A stretch of 5,972 bases of DNA, taken from positions 1-5,972 of the forward strand of contig JALZWJ010000264.1 in the NCBI GenBank assembly GCA_023300065.1, read 5' to 3'. The stretch's first letter is position 1, and every line of letters starts with the position of its first letter. This document shows, one piece after another, positions 1 through 5,972 of this stretch. The stretch is from Akkermansiaceae bacterium (GTDB taxonomy: Bacteria; Verrucomicrobiota; Verrucomicrobiia; Verrucomicrobiales; Akkermansiaceae). The notes under the pieces are model-generated. The model saw nothing but the letters and a program-made list of their open reading frames with translations. It made no database searches and was not told the origin of the DNA. Position numbers and translations under genes: made by a program.

Positions 1-1
1 G

Positions 2-772
2 AACCGCAAGCAGACACTGAGCCTCATGATCAATGAGGAGGACCACCTCCGCATCCAGGCCATCCGCCCCAGCCTCCAGCTCAAAGAAGCATACAAGCTC
101 GCTCATTCCATCGACCGCAACCTTGAAAATAAGGTGGAATTCGCGGTGGATCCTGAGCTGGGCTACCTCACTGCCTGTCCTACGAATTTAGGCACCGGGA
201 TGCGTGCTTCTGCCATGCTCCATCTTCCCGGGCTGGTTCTGAGTGATCAAATCGGGCAGGTCCTGAAGGGGATTGGTAAGCTCGGCCTCGCAGTGCGCGG
301 ACTCTACGGAGAGGGCACCGAGTCGCTCGGCAACCTTTATCAAATTTCAAATCAATCGACGCTCGGTGAATCTGAGCTTGAGATCCTAGACCGCCTCACT
401 CGCGTCATCGGAGATGTCGCCCGCTATGAAACACAGGCTCGTCGAAAGCTCCTCGCCGATGACCCCGTCATGGTGAAGGACCGCATTGGCCGGGCTGCTG
501 GCACTCTCACCTACGCCCGCATTATTTCATCGAAGGAGGCGCTGAACCACCTCTCCATGCTCCGCCTTGGAGCCGACTTGGAGATCATGCCAGCCTCGCT
601 CGTCGAGATCTGCGACCGCCTCTTTATGGAAACTCAACCCGCACATTTACAATGGAGCGCGGGCCAGAAACTCGCACCCGCTGCGCGTGACATCATGCGT
701 GCGCAAATGATCCGCGAGCATTTGCAAACATCCTTACCGCCTGCTATTGATATCTCAGGAGACAAAAATTAA
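2..772 (+). CDS. mcsB: Protein arginine kinase McsB (5' end cut by window)
   Basis: McsB transfers phosphate from ATP to arginine side chains of proteins in the cytoplasm, marking them for ClpC-ClpP. The frame is open from base 2, so the gene starts upstream; 256 residues are visible, and since the family runs to about 350, roughly 100 are missing. The phosphagen-kinase fold is clear: NEEDH (bases 32-46) carries a catalytic glutamate, CPTNLGTGMR holds the active-site cysteine (codon 176-178), and GLYGEGTE holds a second catalytic glutamate (codon 311-313), followed by ISNQSTLGESE. The C-terminal RDIMRA (bases 686-703) matches the RDxxRA phosphoarginine-sensing motif described for Firmicute McsB. 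NEEDH followed by HLRIQ and the RDxxRA tail distinguish it from creatine or arginine kinases. It lies 24 bases before clpC, probably in one operon. The ATG at 26 is an internal methionine, not the start. Confidence 0.95.
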   Translation, partial: NRKQTLSLMINEEDHLRIQAIRPSLQLKEAYKLAHSIDRNLENKVEFAVDPELGYLTACPTNLGTGMRASAMLHLPGLVLSDQIGQVLKGIGKLGLAVRGLYGEGTESLGNLYQISNQSTLGESELEILDRLTRVIGDVARYETQARRKLLADDPVMVKDRIGRAAGTLTYARIISSKEALNHLSMLRLGADLEIMPASLVEICDRLFMETQPAHLQWSAGQKLAPAARDIMRAQMIREHLQTSLPPAIDISGDKN

Positions 773-796
773 CCGAGCCCCCAGCGAAAAAATTTC
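773..796 (+). other. mcsB-clpC spacer without a Shine-Dalgarno site
   Basis: These 24 bases separate the mcsB TAA stop from the clpC ATG. No purine-rich Shine-Dalgarno sequence sits at normal spacing; the nearest AGGAG (757-761) is inside mcsB, about 35 bases before the ATG. An A-rich run (787-792) lies just ahead of the start. mcsB and clpC share a reading frame and the spacer has no further in-frame stop. The ATG at 797 is the only usable in-frame start, and the encoded MNNFTPRAQ matches the start of the Clp N domain. I infer translational coupling or leaderless-style A-rich initiation. Confidence 0.6.
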
Positions 797-3322
797 ATGA
801 ATAACTTCACCCCACGCGCCCAACAAGTGTTGGCGCTGGCCCGTAAAGAGGCCGACCGCTTCAATCATAACTACATCGGCACTGAGCACGTCCTCCTCGG
901 ACTCATCAAACTCGGTCAGGGTGTTGCCGTGAGCGTTCTCCAACGCATGGGCCTAGACCTCGAGTCCGTCCGTATGGAAGTTGAGAAAGAAGTCGGCACC
1001 GGTCCTGATCAAAAGACCTCGACCAACATTCCCTACACGCCTCGGGTCAAAAAAGTCCTCGCCCTTGCCAATAAGGAAGCGAAGCAGCTGAACCATTCTT
1101 ACGTCGGCACTGAGCACATTCTCCTCGGACTCCTCCGCGAAGGAGAGGGCATGGCAGCCCGTGTTCTGGGAAGCCTAAACATCGATATCCAGACCACTCG
1201 CAATGAGGTCCTGGCCGAGATCGATCCTAATTTCACGAATGATGATTCCGACACCGATGATGATTTCGACTTCGAAGATGAAGACGAGATCGATCTTGGT
1301 GGAGATGATGATGGCGATGGCAAAACAAAGACTCCGGCGTTGAAGGCCTTTGGCCGTGACCTCACCAAGGTCGCCGCAGCAGGTGAGTTGGACCCCGTCA
1401 TCGGGCGTGCTCCAGAGATTGAGCGCGTGATCCAGATCCTCTGCCGCCGCACGAAGAACAACCCCGTCCTCGTCGGTGAAGCGGGCGTTGGTAAGACCGC
1501 GATTGTGGAAGGCCTCGCCCAAGAGATCGTAGCCGGTGATGTTCCTGAGATTCTGCGCGATAAAAAAGTCATCACACTCGACCTCGCCCTCATGGTCGCT
1601 GGCACGAAATACCGTGGCCAGTTCGAGGAGCGGATTAAAGCCGTGATGGATGAGATCCGTAAGGTGAAAAATGTGATCCTTTTCATCGACGAGCTCCACA
1701 CCATCGTCGGTGCAGGTTCTGCAGAAGGAGCGATGGATGCCTCAAACATCATCAAGCCCGCCCTCAGCCGGGCCGAGCTGCAATGTATCGGTGCCACCAC
1801 CACCAATGAGTTCCGCAAGCACATTGAGAAAGACTCCGCTCTGGAGCGCCGCTTCCAGCAAGTGAAAGTGGATGAGCCCTCTACCGAGGACGCCATCGCG
1901 ATCATGAAAGGCCTGCGCGACAAGTATGAATCTCACCACAAGGTCCGCTACACGGATGAGGCCCTCGAGGCTTCAGTAAAGCTCACCTCCCGTTATCTCA
2001 CGAGCCGTTTCCTTCCTGATAAAGCGATCGATGTCGTGGATGAGGCCGGTGCCCGCGCCCGTATCAAGACCATGACCCGCCCTGTCGGATTGAAGGAGCT
2101 TGAAGCCCGGATCAGCCAGATTAATGACGATAAAGTCACCGCCATTAACGAGCAAGATTTTGAAAAAGCCGCAGCCCTCCGCGATGAGGAGAAATCGGCC
2201 CGCAAGGATCTCGATAGTAAAATTGAAGGATGGCGTGGTGAAAGCGAAGAGAGGGTTGTCGACATCGTGGAGGACGACATTATGTCCGTTGTCTCGAAGT
2301 GGACCGGTGTCCCTCTTCAGCGCATGGAGCAGAAGGAAGCCACCAAGCTTCTCAAGATGGAGGAGGACCTCAAGACCTCCGTCATCGGTCAGGACGAAGC
2401 CGTCACTGCCATTTCCAAAGCGCTCCGCCGCTCCCGTGCGGACCTGAAAGATCCTCGCCGCCCTATCGGTTCCTTCCTCTTCCTCGGGCCAACTGGCGTG
2501 GGTAAAACTTACCTCGCTAGGAACCTCGCCAACTTTATGTTTGGTGACCCTGAGTCGCTCATTCAGATCGACATGTCCGAGTATATGGAGAAGTTCAGCG
2601 CCAGCCGTCTCATCGGCTCGCCTCCGGGATACGTCGGATATGAAGAAGGTGGCCAGCTTTCCGAAGCAGTTCGACGTCGTCCATACTCCGTCATTCTCTT
2701 TGATGAGATCGAGAAAGCTCACCCGGATGTCATGAACCTCCTGCTTCAGATTCTTGAAGAAGGAATGATCACCGATAGCTTCGGCCGGAAGATCGACTTC
2801 CGAAACACCATCATCATCCTCACCTCCAACGTCGGTGCCGAAAGCATCAAACGTCAGACCTCGCTCGGCTTCAATGCCATGGCGGCTGACGAGTCAGACT
2901 TTGAAGGCATGAAGGCTAAGATTGATGGTGTGGCGAAGAAGCACTTCCGCCCTGAGTTCCTCAACCGCCTCGATGAATTAGTCGTCTTCCGCATGCTGGA
3001 GAAAGACAGCCTTGATAAGATTGTTGATCTTGAGGTCGATAAATTGGTCAAACGCCTCGCCGAAAAAGACATCGACCTCGTCCTCGAAGCGGCCGCTCGC
3101 GACCTCATCGTCACTCAAGGATACGATCCGGATTACGGCGCCCGCCCGATGCGCCGCGCGGTGGAGCAACTCCTCGAAGATCCTCTCGCCGAGTGCCTCC
3201 TTTCAGGTGATGTCAAAGAAGGAGAGCACGTCACCGCAAAGGTGAAGAAAGGGGATCAAAAAGTCACCTTCCGCACCAAGGTAAAGAAGAAGCCAAAGAA
3301 AGCGGAGAAGACTGCTTCTTAG
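797..3322 (+). CDS. clpC: ATP-dependent Clp unfoldase ClpC
   Basis: ClpC is a hexameric AAA+ unfoldase that feeds substrates to ClpP. At 841 residues it is slightly longer than the usual 810-820. The duplicated Clp N domain (about 1-145) has TPR..K/QVLALA and GTEH in both halves; E30 and E106 of the GTEH motifs correspond to the phosphoarginine-pocket glutamates of Bacillus ClpC. An acidic linker follows (149-174). The first ATPase module has Walker A GEAGVGKT (227-234), pore loop KYRG (271-274), Walker B ending D298-E299, and arginine fingers near R351-R352. The middle domain (about 437-475) carries a UVR motif, with F455 in QDFEKAA. The second module has GPTGVGKT (564-571), pore loop GYVG (611-614), FDE (635-637), FLNR (721-724) and sensor GARPMRR (781-787). 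An LGF tripeptide (690-692) fits the ClpP-docking loop, separating ClpC from ClpB, as does the short UVR middle domain. The tail is lysine-rich. Confidence 0.97.
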   Translation: MNNFTPRAQQVLALARKEADRFNHNYIGTEHVLLGLIKLGQGVAVSVLQRMGLDLESVRMEVEKEVGTGPDQKTSTNIPYTPRVKKVLALANKEAKQLNHSYVGTEHILLGLLREGEGMAARVLGSLNIDIQTTRNEVLAEIDPNFTNDDSDTDDDFDFEDEDEIDLGGDDDGDGKTKTPALKAFGRDLTKVAAAGELDPVIGRAPEIERVIQILCRRTKNNPVLVGEAGVGKTAIVEGLAQEIVAGDVPEILRDKKVITLDLALMVAGTKYRGQFEERIKAVMDEIRKVKNVILFIDELHTIVGAGSAEGAMDASNIIKPALSRAELQCIGATTTNEFRKHIEKDSALERRFQQVKVDEPSTEDAIAIMKGLRDKYESHHKVRYTDEALEASVKLTSRYLTSRFLPDKAIDVVDEAGARARIKTMTRPVGLKELEARISQINDDKVTAINEQDFEKAAALRDEEKSARKDLDSKIEGWRGESEERVVDIVEDDIMSVVSKWTGVPLQRMEQKEATKLLKMEEDLKTSVIGQDEAVTAISKALRRSRADLKDPRRPIGSFLFLGPTGVGKTYLARNLANFMFGDPESLIQIDMSEYMEKFSASRLIGSPPGYVGYEEGGQLSEAVRRRPYSVILFDEIEKAHPDVMNLLLQILEEGMITDSFGRKIDFRNTIIILTSNVGAESIKRQTSLGFNAMAADESDFEGMKAKIDGVAKKHFRPEFLNRLDELVVFRMLEKDSLDKIVDLEVDKLVKRLAEKDIDLVLEAAARDLIVTQGYDPDYGARPMRRAVEQLLEDPLAECLLSGDVKEGEHVTAKVKKGDQKVTFRTKVKKKPKKAEKTAS
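1241..1318 (+). other. Acidic low-complexity linker within clpC
   Basis: This stretch of GAT/GAC/GAA-rich codons encodes ClpC residues 149-174, where 17 of 26 residues are Asp or Glu. It joins the N domain to the first ATPase module. In Bacillus ClpC this linker is, from memory, neutral and Ser/Thr/Asn-rich. It probably is flexible and disordered. The reading frame stays open through it and conserved domains resume at once, so it is a real part of the protein and not a frameshift artefact. Confidence 0.75.
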
Positions 3323-3343
3323 GAAGACGAAGTAAATTTCATC

Positions 3344-3376
3344 AAAGGCTGGAGTGATTCACTCCAGCCTTTTTTT
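3344..3376 (+). terminator. Rho-independent terminator after clpC
   Basis: A perfect 12-bp inverted repeat (3344-3355 AAAGGCTGGAGT with 3361-3372) encloses a GATTC loop; two more bases on each side could also pair in DNA. The right arm runs into seven T residues (3370-3376). It starts 22 bases after the clpC stop and is oriented to end the mcsB-clpC transcript. Read on the minus strand the hairpin is followed only by TTTGATGAAATTT, so it may also stop the converging Bat transcript, but less strongly. Confidence 0.9.
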
Positions 3377-3446
3377 GTGCCCCCATCTCGATGCGCAGCT
3401 CGTTCTTGGTTGGAGGGCGGCGAGGATACTTTCTAAAGCGCTTTTC

Positions 3447-5750
3447 CTAGTCTTGGCTCACCGCGATGGTCTCCACGAACCCGGCTTGCGTCCATCCCGT
3501 GATTCCACCTGGGAGTTCGACTTGGATCCAGTCGGCTCGCTCAGCAGTGATTTTACAAAGGCTCCCGGCGACATTCTCACGGATGACGCTGCCACCCACA
3601 TAAGGCTGGCTTTGGAGGGGGGCGATTTTTTCGGTGATGACCGAGAGCTCGTGAAGCGGCTCAAAGCTGATCTCACTCGGGTAGAGAAACCATCCGAGGC
3701 CCCCGACGATGAGGCCTAAGGGGCAGATGATTCCACAGAGTGGGAGGATGAATTTACGCGCGATCATGGTGCGCAGGCGCACTACGATGACGAGGAAAGC
3801 GAGCGCCCAGAGCCCCGCTGCGAGCATCTGCTGATACGTCGGCAAGGGCAGGAGGGTGACCCAGTCCGTCCCTTTCCGTTCCCGGGCGTGGATGCCGGGG
3901 AGGCCGGTAAAAATCTCGCCCGCATCCCCGCCCTGTGCCTCGTAGCGGTAACCCCAGAGGGCTGCTTGGGCAGGGTGCTCTAGTGCTTTTTCACAGAGGG
4001 CGAGGTTGTAAAAGTGCTCGGGCGCAGGGCTGGCTTCCATCTCGCGGAGGATCTCGGTCCGCGCGGTTTCGGGGTCTTCTGACAGGGCTTTGGCTGGGGC
4101 AAATTGCAGGAGCAAAAAGAAGCCTGTGAGAAGCATCGGGGAGAGTGTCTTTAGCTGGTGGATGATGCGGTTCCTCTCCGCCACCGGCACGGGATCGGTG
4201 GGGGCACCCGGGCGGAAGCAAATGTCATCGCGCTTCGCAAAGAGTTCTTCGAACCCTTTCCCGCCCTGCCAAGTGGTGGCGAATTTTGCGGCCTCGCGGT
4301 AGAACTCGATTTGATTCGCGGATTTCGCCTTCAGGAGGTCCAGCTCGGCTTGGAATTCCCGCGCGGGGAGTGAGCCGAGGCGCGCCGCTTTAAGCCGCTT
4401 AAAAAGAGCCGTGATGATTAGCAGGAGCAGAAGCATGGCGGGGATGATTTGCCAAAGCCAGATTGGGCCAGTGCGCTCTTTTTGAAAGGTCTTCAAGGCG
4501 CGTCCCGATGGCGTGAGAAAAGCGAGGCCAGAGTCTGCGATTGCGGGATCAAGGTCCAAGTCTACCACTGGCTCACCCGTCATGATCATGGGGTGGGGAG
4601 GGGTGTTTAGCGTGCGGAATTTCTCCAAAACGGGATCGAAGAATACGAAGCGATAGGGCGGGAGCGCGGGGAGTTTTTTCTTAGGGCGGACCACTTGAGA
4701 GAACTCCACCGTGCCAATGCTGGACCGGCGCTCGCTTCCGGGTGGCTTTGCGATCATGTCGAATTTTTTCCAATCTCCCTCGGGATCGACGAGGAAGGGG
4801 CCGGGGAATTGATCGATGTTCCCACGCCCCGTGATGCGTGCCTCCACGGTCACGGTGTCGCCGAGTTTGATTTCTCGTGCCGTGGTGGTGGCCTCCAAGC
4901 TGAAGTTCCCAACCGCACCTGCGAAGCCTGCCGGTGCGCCCTCAGGGAGCGGGCGGACCGTGACTTGAGCCGCCGGGAACTCGATAGGGAGGGCCTCCCC
5001 GACATTGATGAAACGCCCCCGGGAGGGCTTGCGGATTTGGAAGATTGGCTCGGCTTTTCCGGGGCCGATCTGAAGCGGACCTGCGCGGAGAGCATTGATC
5101 GAGCTCGCGTAAGTGTAGACCATGAACTCGATGCCATCGTAATTTAGAACACCGGTGGGGCTCTTGTCTGCTGTGAAGCGCCATGCCGCGATGCCCTCTT
5201 TCTCCATCTTGATGACCTGACCATCATGGAGCCGCAAGAAGTGGGGCGGGCGAATCGGGAGGTAGAACTTAGCTTCAACTTTGCCGGTCTCGCCAACGTA
5301 GGGAGATTTTTTTTCGAGGAAAATCCCCGAGAGATACGGCACGGTGGTGGGCTTGATCGTGATGCCTTTTACCACGAGTGCTGAGATGGGGGAGACGCGG
5401 AGGGTGAGGGGCTGGGATGACAGGATCCCTTGCTCGGTGCGGAGCTTGAAAGGGGGGATGGTGTAGGTGCCTTCACGAAAGGCGCTCACGCTATACTCAA
5501 AGCCCGCGACAATCCGACCATTCATGAGCATGGATTTTTGACCTGAGCGGGTCAGGGCGAGAGGGGCGGCATTCGGTGAGTCTGGCCAATCAAGAATGGT
5601 GGCGTTGCGAGCGATGAGGGTGAGTTTGGTTTTCTCGCCCACCACCACCATGGAGCTAGAGAGCGTAACCTCGATGCTCGCGGGGCCCTGGGCGAGCGCT
5701 CCGGAAAAGAGGCCGAGGAAGATGAAAAGTGTTTTAAGAGAGGTCGGCAT
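3447..5750 (-). CDS. batD: BatD family protein fused to a BatE-like TPR/SH3 module
   Basis: This is a membrane protein of the MoxR-Bat system, linked to oxygen tolerance in Bacteroides, with unknown biochemistry. A signal peptide (1-20, ending ALA) precedes the BatD periplasmic region (about 24-425), with repeated beta domains such as VVVGEKTKLTLIA and LGDTVTVEARITGRGNI, and the family-like FSQVVRPKKKLPALPPYRFVFFDP. A membrane helix (428-449), a basic stop (KRLKAAR) and a cytoplasmic helical part (about 455-537) follow. Then a second signal-like segment (539-555, before AKA), a TPR-like pair (about 575-607), helices at 640-658 and 669-690 around a basic loop, and an SH3-type domain (about 705-763) match the layout of BatE. 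Typical BatD ends near residue 540. The start lies 9 bases after the upstream stop, implying an operon; no clear Shine-Dalgarno is present. BatD identity is firm by layout; the BatE assignment is inferred. Confidence 0.88.
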   Translation of the reverse strand: MPTSLKTLFIFLGLFSGALAQGPASIEVTLSSSMVVVGEKTKLTLIARNATILDWPDSPNAAPLALTRSGQKSMLMNGRIVAGFEYSVSAFREGTYTIPPFKLRTEQGILSSQPLTLRVSPISALVVKGITIKPTTVPYLSGIFLEKKSPYVGETGKVEAKFYLPIRPPHFLRLHDGQVIKMEKEGIAAWRFTADKSPTGVLNYDGIEFMVYTYASSINALRAGPLQIGPGKAEPIFQIRKPSRGRFINVGEALPIEFPAAQVTVRPLPEGAPAGFAGAVGNFSLEATTTAREIKLGDTVTVEARITGRGNIDQFPGPFLVDPEGDWKKFDMIAKPPGSERRSSIGTVEFSQVVRPKKKLPALPPYRFVFFDPVLEKFRTLNTPPHPMIMTGEPVVDLDLDPAIADSGLAFLTPSGRALKTFQKERTGPIWLWQIIPAMLLLLLIITALFKRLKAARLGSLPAREFQAELDLLKAKSANQIEFYREAAKFATTWQGGKGFEELFAKRDDICFRPGAPTDPVPVAERNRIIHQLKTLSPMLLTGFFLLLQFAPAKALSEDPETARTEILREMEASPAPEHFYNLALCEKALEHPAQAALWGYRYEAQGGDAGEIFTGLPGIHARERKGTDWVTLLPLPTYQQMLAAGLWALAFLVIVVRLRTMIARKFILPLCGIICPLGLIVGGLGWFLYPSEISFEPLHELSVITEKIAPLQSQPYVGGSVIRENVAGSLCKITAERADWIQVELPGGITGWTQAGFVETIAVSQD
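3450..4136 (-). other. BatE-like C-terminal module of the batD fusion
   Basis: Residues 539-767 begin with an in-frame ATG (4134-4136) followed by a hydrophobic run that looks like a free-standing signal peptide (MLLTGFFLLLQFAPAKA). Next come a TPR-like segment with FYNLALCEKAL, two membrane helices and an SH3-type fold with WIQVELPGGITGWTQAGFVE (bases about 3462-3623). This is the order of parts in separate BatE proteins. No stop codon separates it from the BatD part, and no Shine-Dalgarno sequence precedes the internal ATG, so a fused product is more likely than a separate one. Confidence 0.65.
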
Positions 5751-5759
5751 GACGTGATT

Positions 5760-5972
5760 CTACCAGTCTTGCGAGGCACGGTTGTAGGGTCGTCTGACCC
5801 GGCGAGGGGCTTTCTCCCCAAAGTCGGCGTACTGCTTGAGTAAGCGGCGGGCCCGTTCTTCGCGCGATTCGGTCTTAGGCTCTGGGGCCTGTTTGGCCTC
5901 TTGGGCTTCCTGCGGCTTTCCTTCCGAATTCTTTGAGGGGTCTCCGTTTTGAGGTTCGCCATTATTTTCCCC
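5760..5972 (-). CDS. C-terminal tail of a Bat operon protein, probably BatC/TPR type (5' end cut by window)
   Basis: The frame is open from the window edge to a TAG at 5760-5762, giving 70 residues. The first part (about 1-37) is a hydrophilic, low-complexity stretch rich in Glu, Gln, Pro, Asn and Lys. A short charged helix follows (REERARRLLKQYAD), then an arginine-rich end closing in SQDW. This pattern, a charged Pro/Gln-rich spacer, a short ARRLL helix and a basic end finishing in Asp-Trp, resembles the tails of TPR-containing BatC or BatB-BatC proteins as I remember them. The neighbour supports this: batD starts 9 bases downstream on the same strand. No TPR or VWA domain is visible, so the identity is inferred. 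The overlapping frame starting with ATG at 5960-5962 runs through the batD start and is not coding. Confidence 0.6.
   Translation of the reverse strand, partial: GENNGEPQNGDPSKNSEGKPQEAQEAKQAPEPKTESREERARRLLKQYADFGEKAPRRVRRPYNRASQDW

Noticed and set aside
1241..1318. GAT-rich run considered as a short tandem DNA repeat
   Set aside because: The codons are irregular (GAT, GAC, GAA, TTC mixed) and no unit repeats cleanly; better described as an acidic protein linker.
1099..1923. 274-codon open frame on the minus strand opposite clpC
   Set aside because: It is Ser/Arg-rich with no recognisable domain and lies entirely opposite strongly conserved ClpC motifs; a shadow of GC-biased codon use.
1973..2722. 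249-codon open frame on the minus strand opposite the clpC middle and second ATPase domains
   Set aside because: Fully antisense to conserved ClpC sequence and has no recognisable family signature.
3435..3444. AAAGCGCTTT perfect palindrome just past the batD stop
   Set aside because: It has no loop, so it would not form a useful RNA hairpin, and it has no T tract on the minus strand; ten-base palindromes occur by chance.
3377..3446. Rest of the convergent intergenic gap, searched for a small RNA, promoter or small gene
   Set aside because: No promoter-like pair, hairpin with T tract or credible short reading frame seen.
3354..3719. 121-codon plus-strand open frame starting inside the terminator hairpin
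   Set aside because: Its start lies in the clpC terminator and most of it is opposite the BatE-like SH3 region; no ribosome site or domain.
4695..5147. 150-codon plus-strand open frame opposite batD
   Set aside because: Antisense to the conserved BatD beta domains, with no recognisable family motif.
5552..5962. 136-codon minus-strand frame overlapping the batD start and the upstream gene
   Set aside because: Its protein is Arg/Pro/Ser-rich and out of frame with both the BatD signal peptide and the more plausible upstream C-terminus ending in TAG at 5760-5762.

Overview
The window holds two gene clusters that converge on one terminator. Overall coding density is high and GC is moderate to high by eye. 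The mix of an McsB-ClpC arginine-phosphorylation cluster with a Bat (aerotolerance-type) cluster, mostly absent Shine-Dalgarno sequences, and the style of the Bat proteins suggests a bacterium of the Verrucomicrobiota or wider PVC group. This is a judgement from protein style, not from a database search.

Left, plus strand (about 1-3376): the C-terminal three quarters of McsB, a protein arginine kinase cut by the window edge. After 24 bases comes a complete clpC, an 841-residue AAA+ unfoldase. A strong hairpin with a T tract follows clpC. In the studied Firmicute systems McsB marks damaged proteins with phosphoarginine, and ClpC recognises the mark with its N-terminal domain, unfolds the protein and feeds it to ClpP. 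The residues this pathway depends on look intact in both proteins. mcsA and ctsR, the usual partners, would lie upstream and cannot be seen.

Right, minus strand (about 5972-3447): the last 70 residues of a protein resembling the tail of BatC/TPR proteins. Nine bases later comes a 767-residue gene that appears to be BatD joined in frame to a BatE-like module: a second signal-like segment, a TPR-like helical pair, two membrane helices and an SH3-type domain. The rest of the Bat operon (typically moxR, a DUF58 gene, batA and batB) would lie beyond position 5972.

The 124 bases between the two clusters hold only the terminator and a featureless remainder. I found no RNA genes, mobile elements, CRISPR arrays or attachment sites. 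No wholly new system is evident. The most notable item is the BatD-BatE fusion, followed by the intact phosphoarginine machinery and the strongly acidic linker of ClpC.
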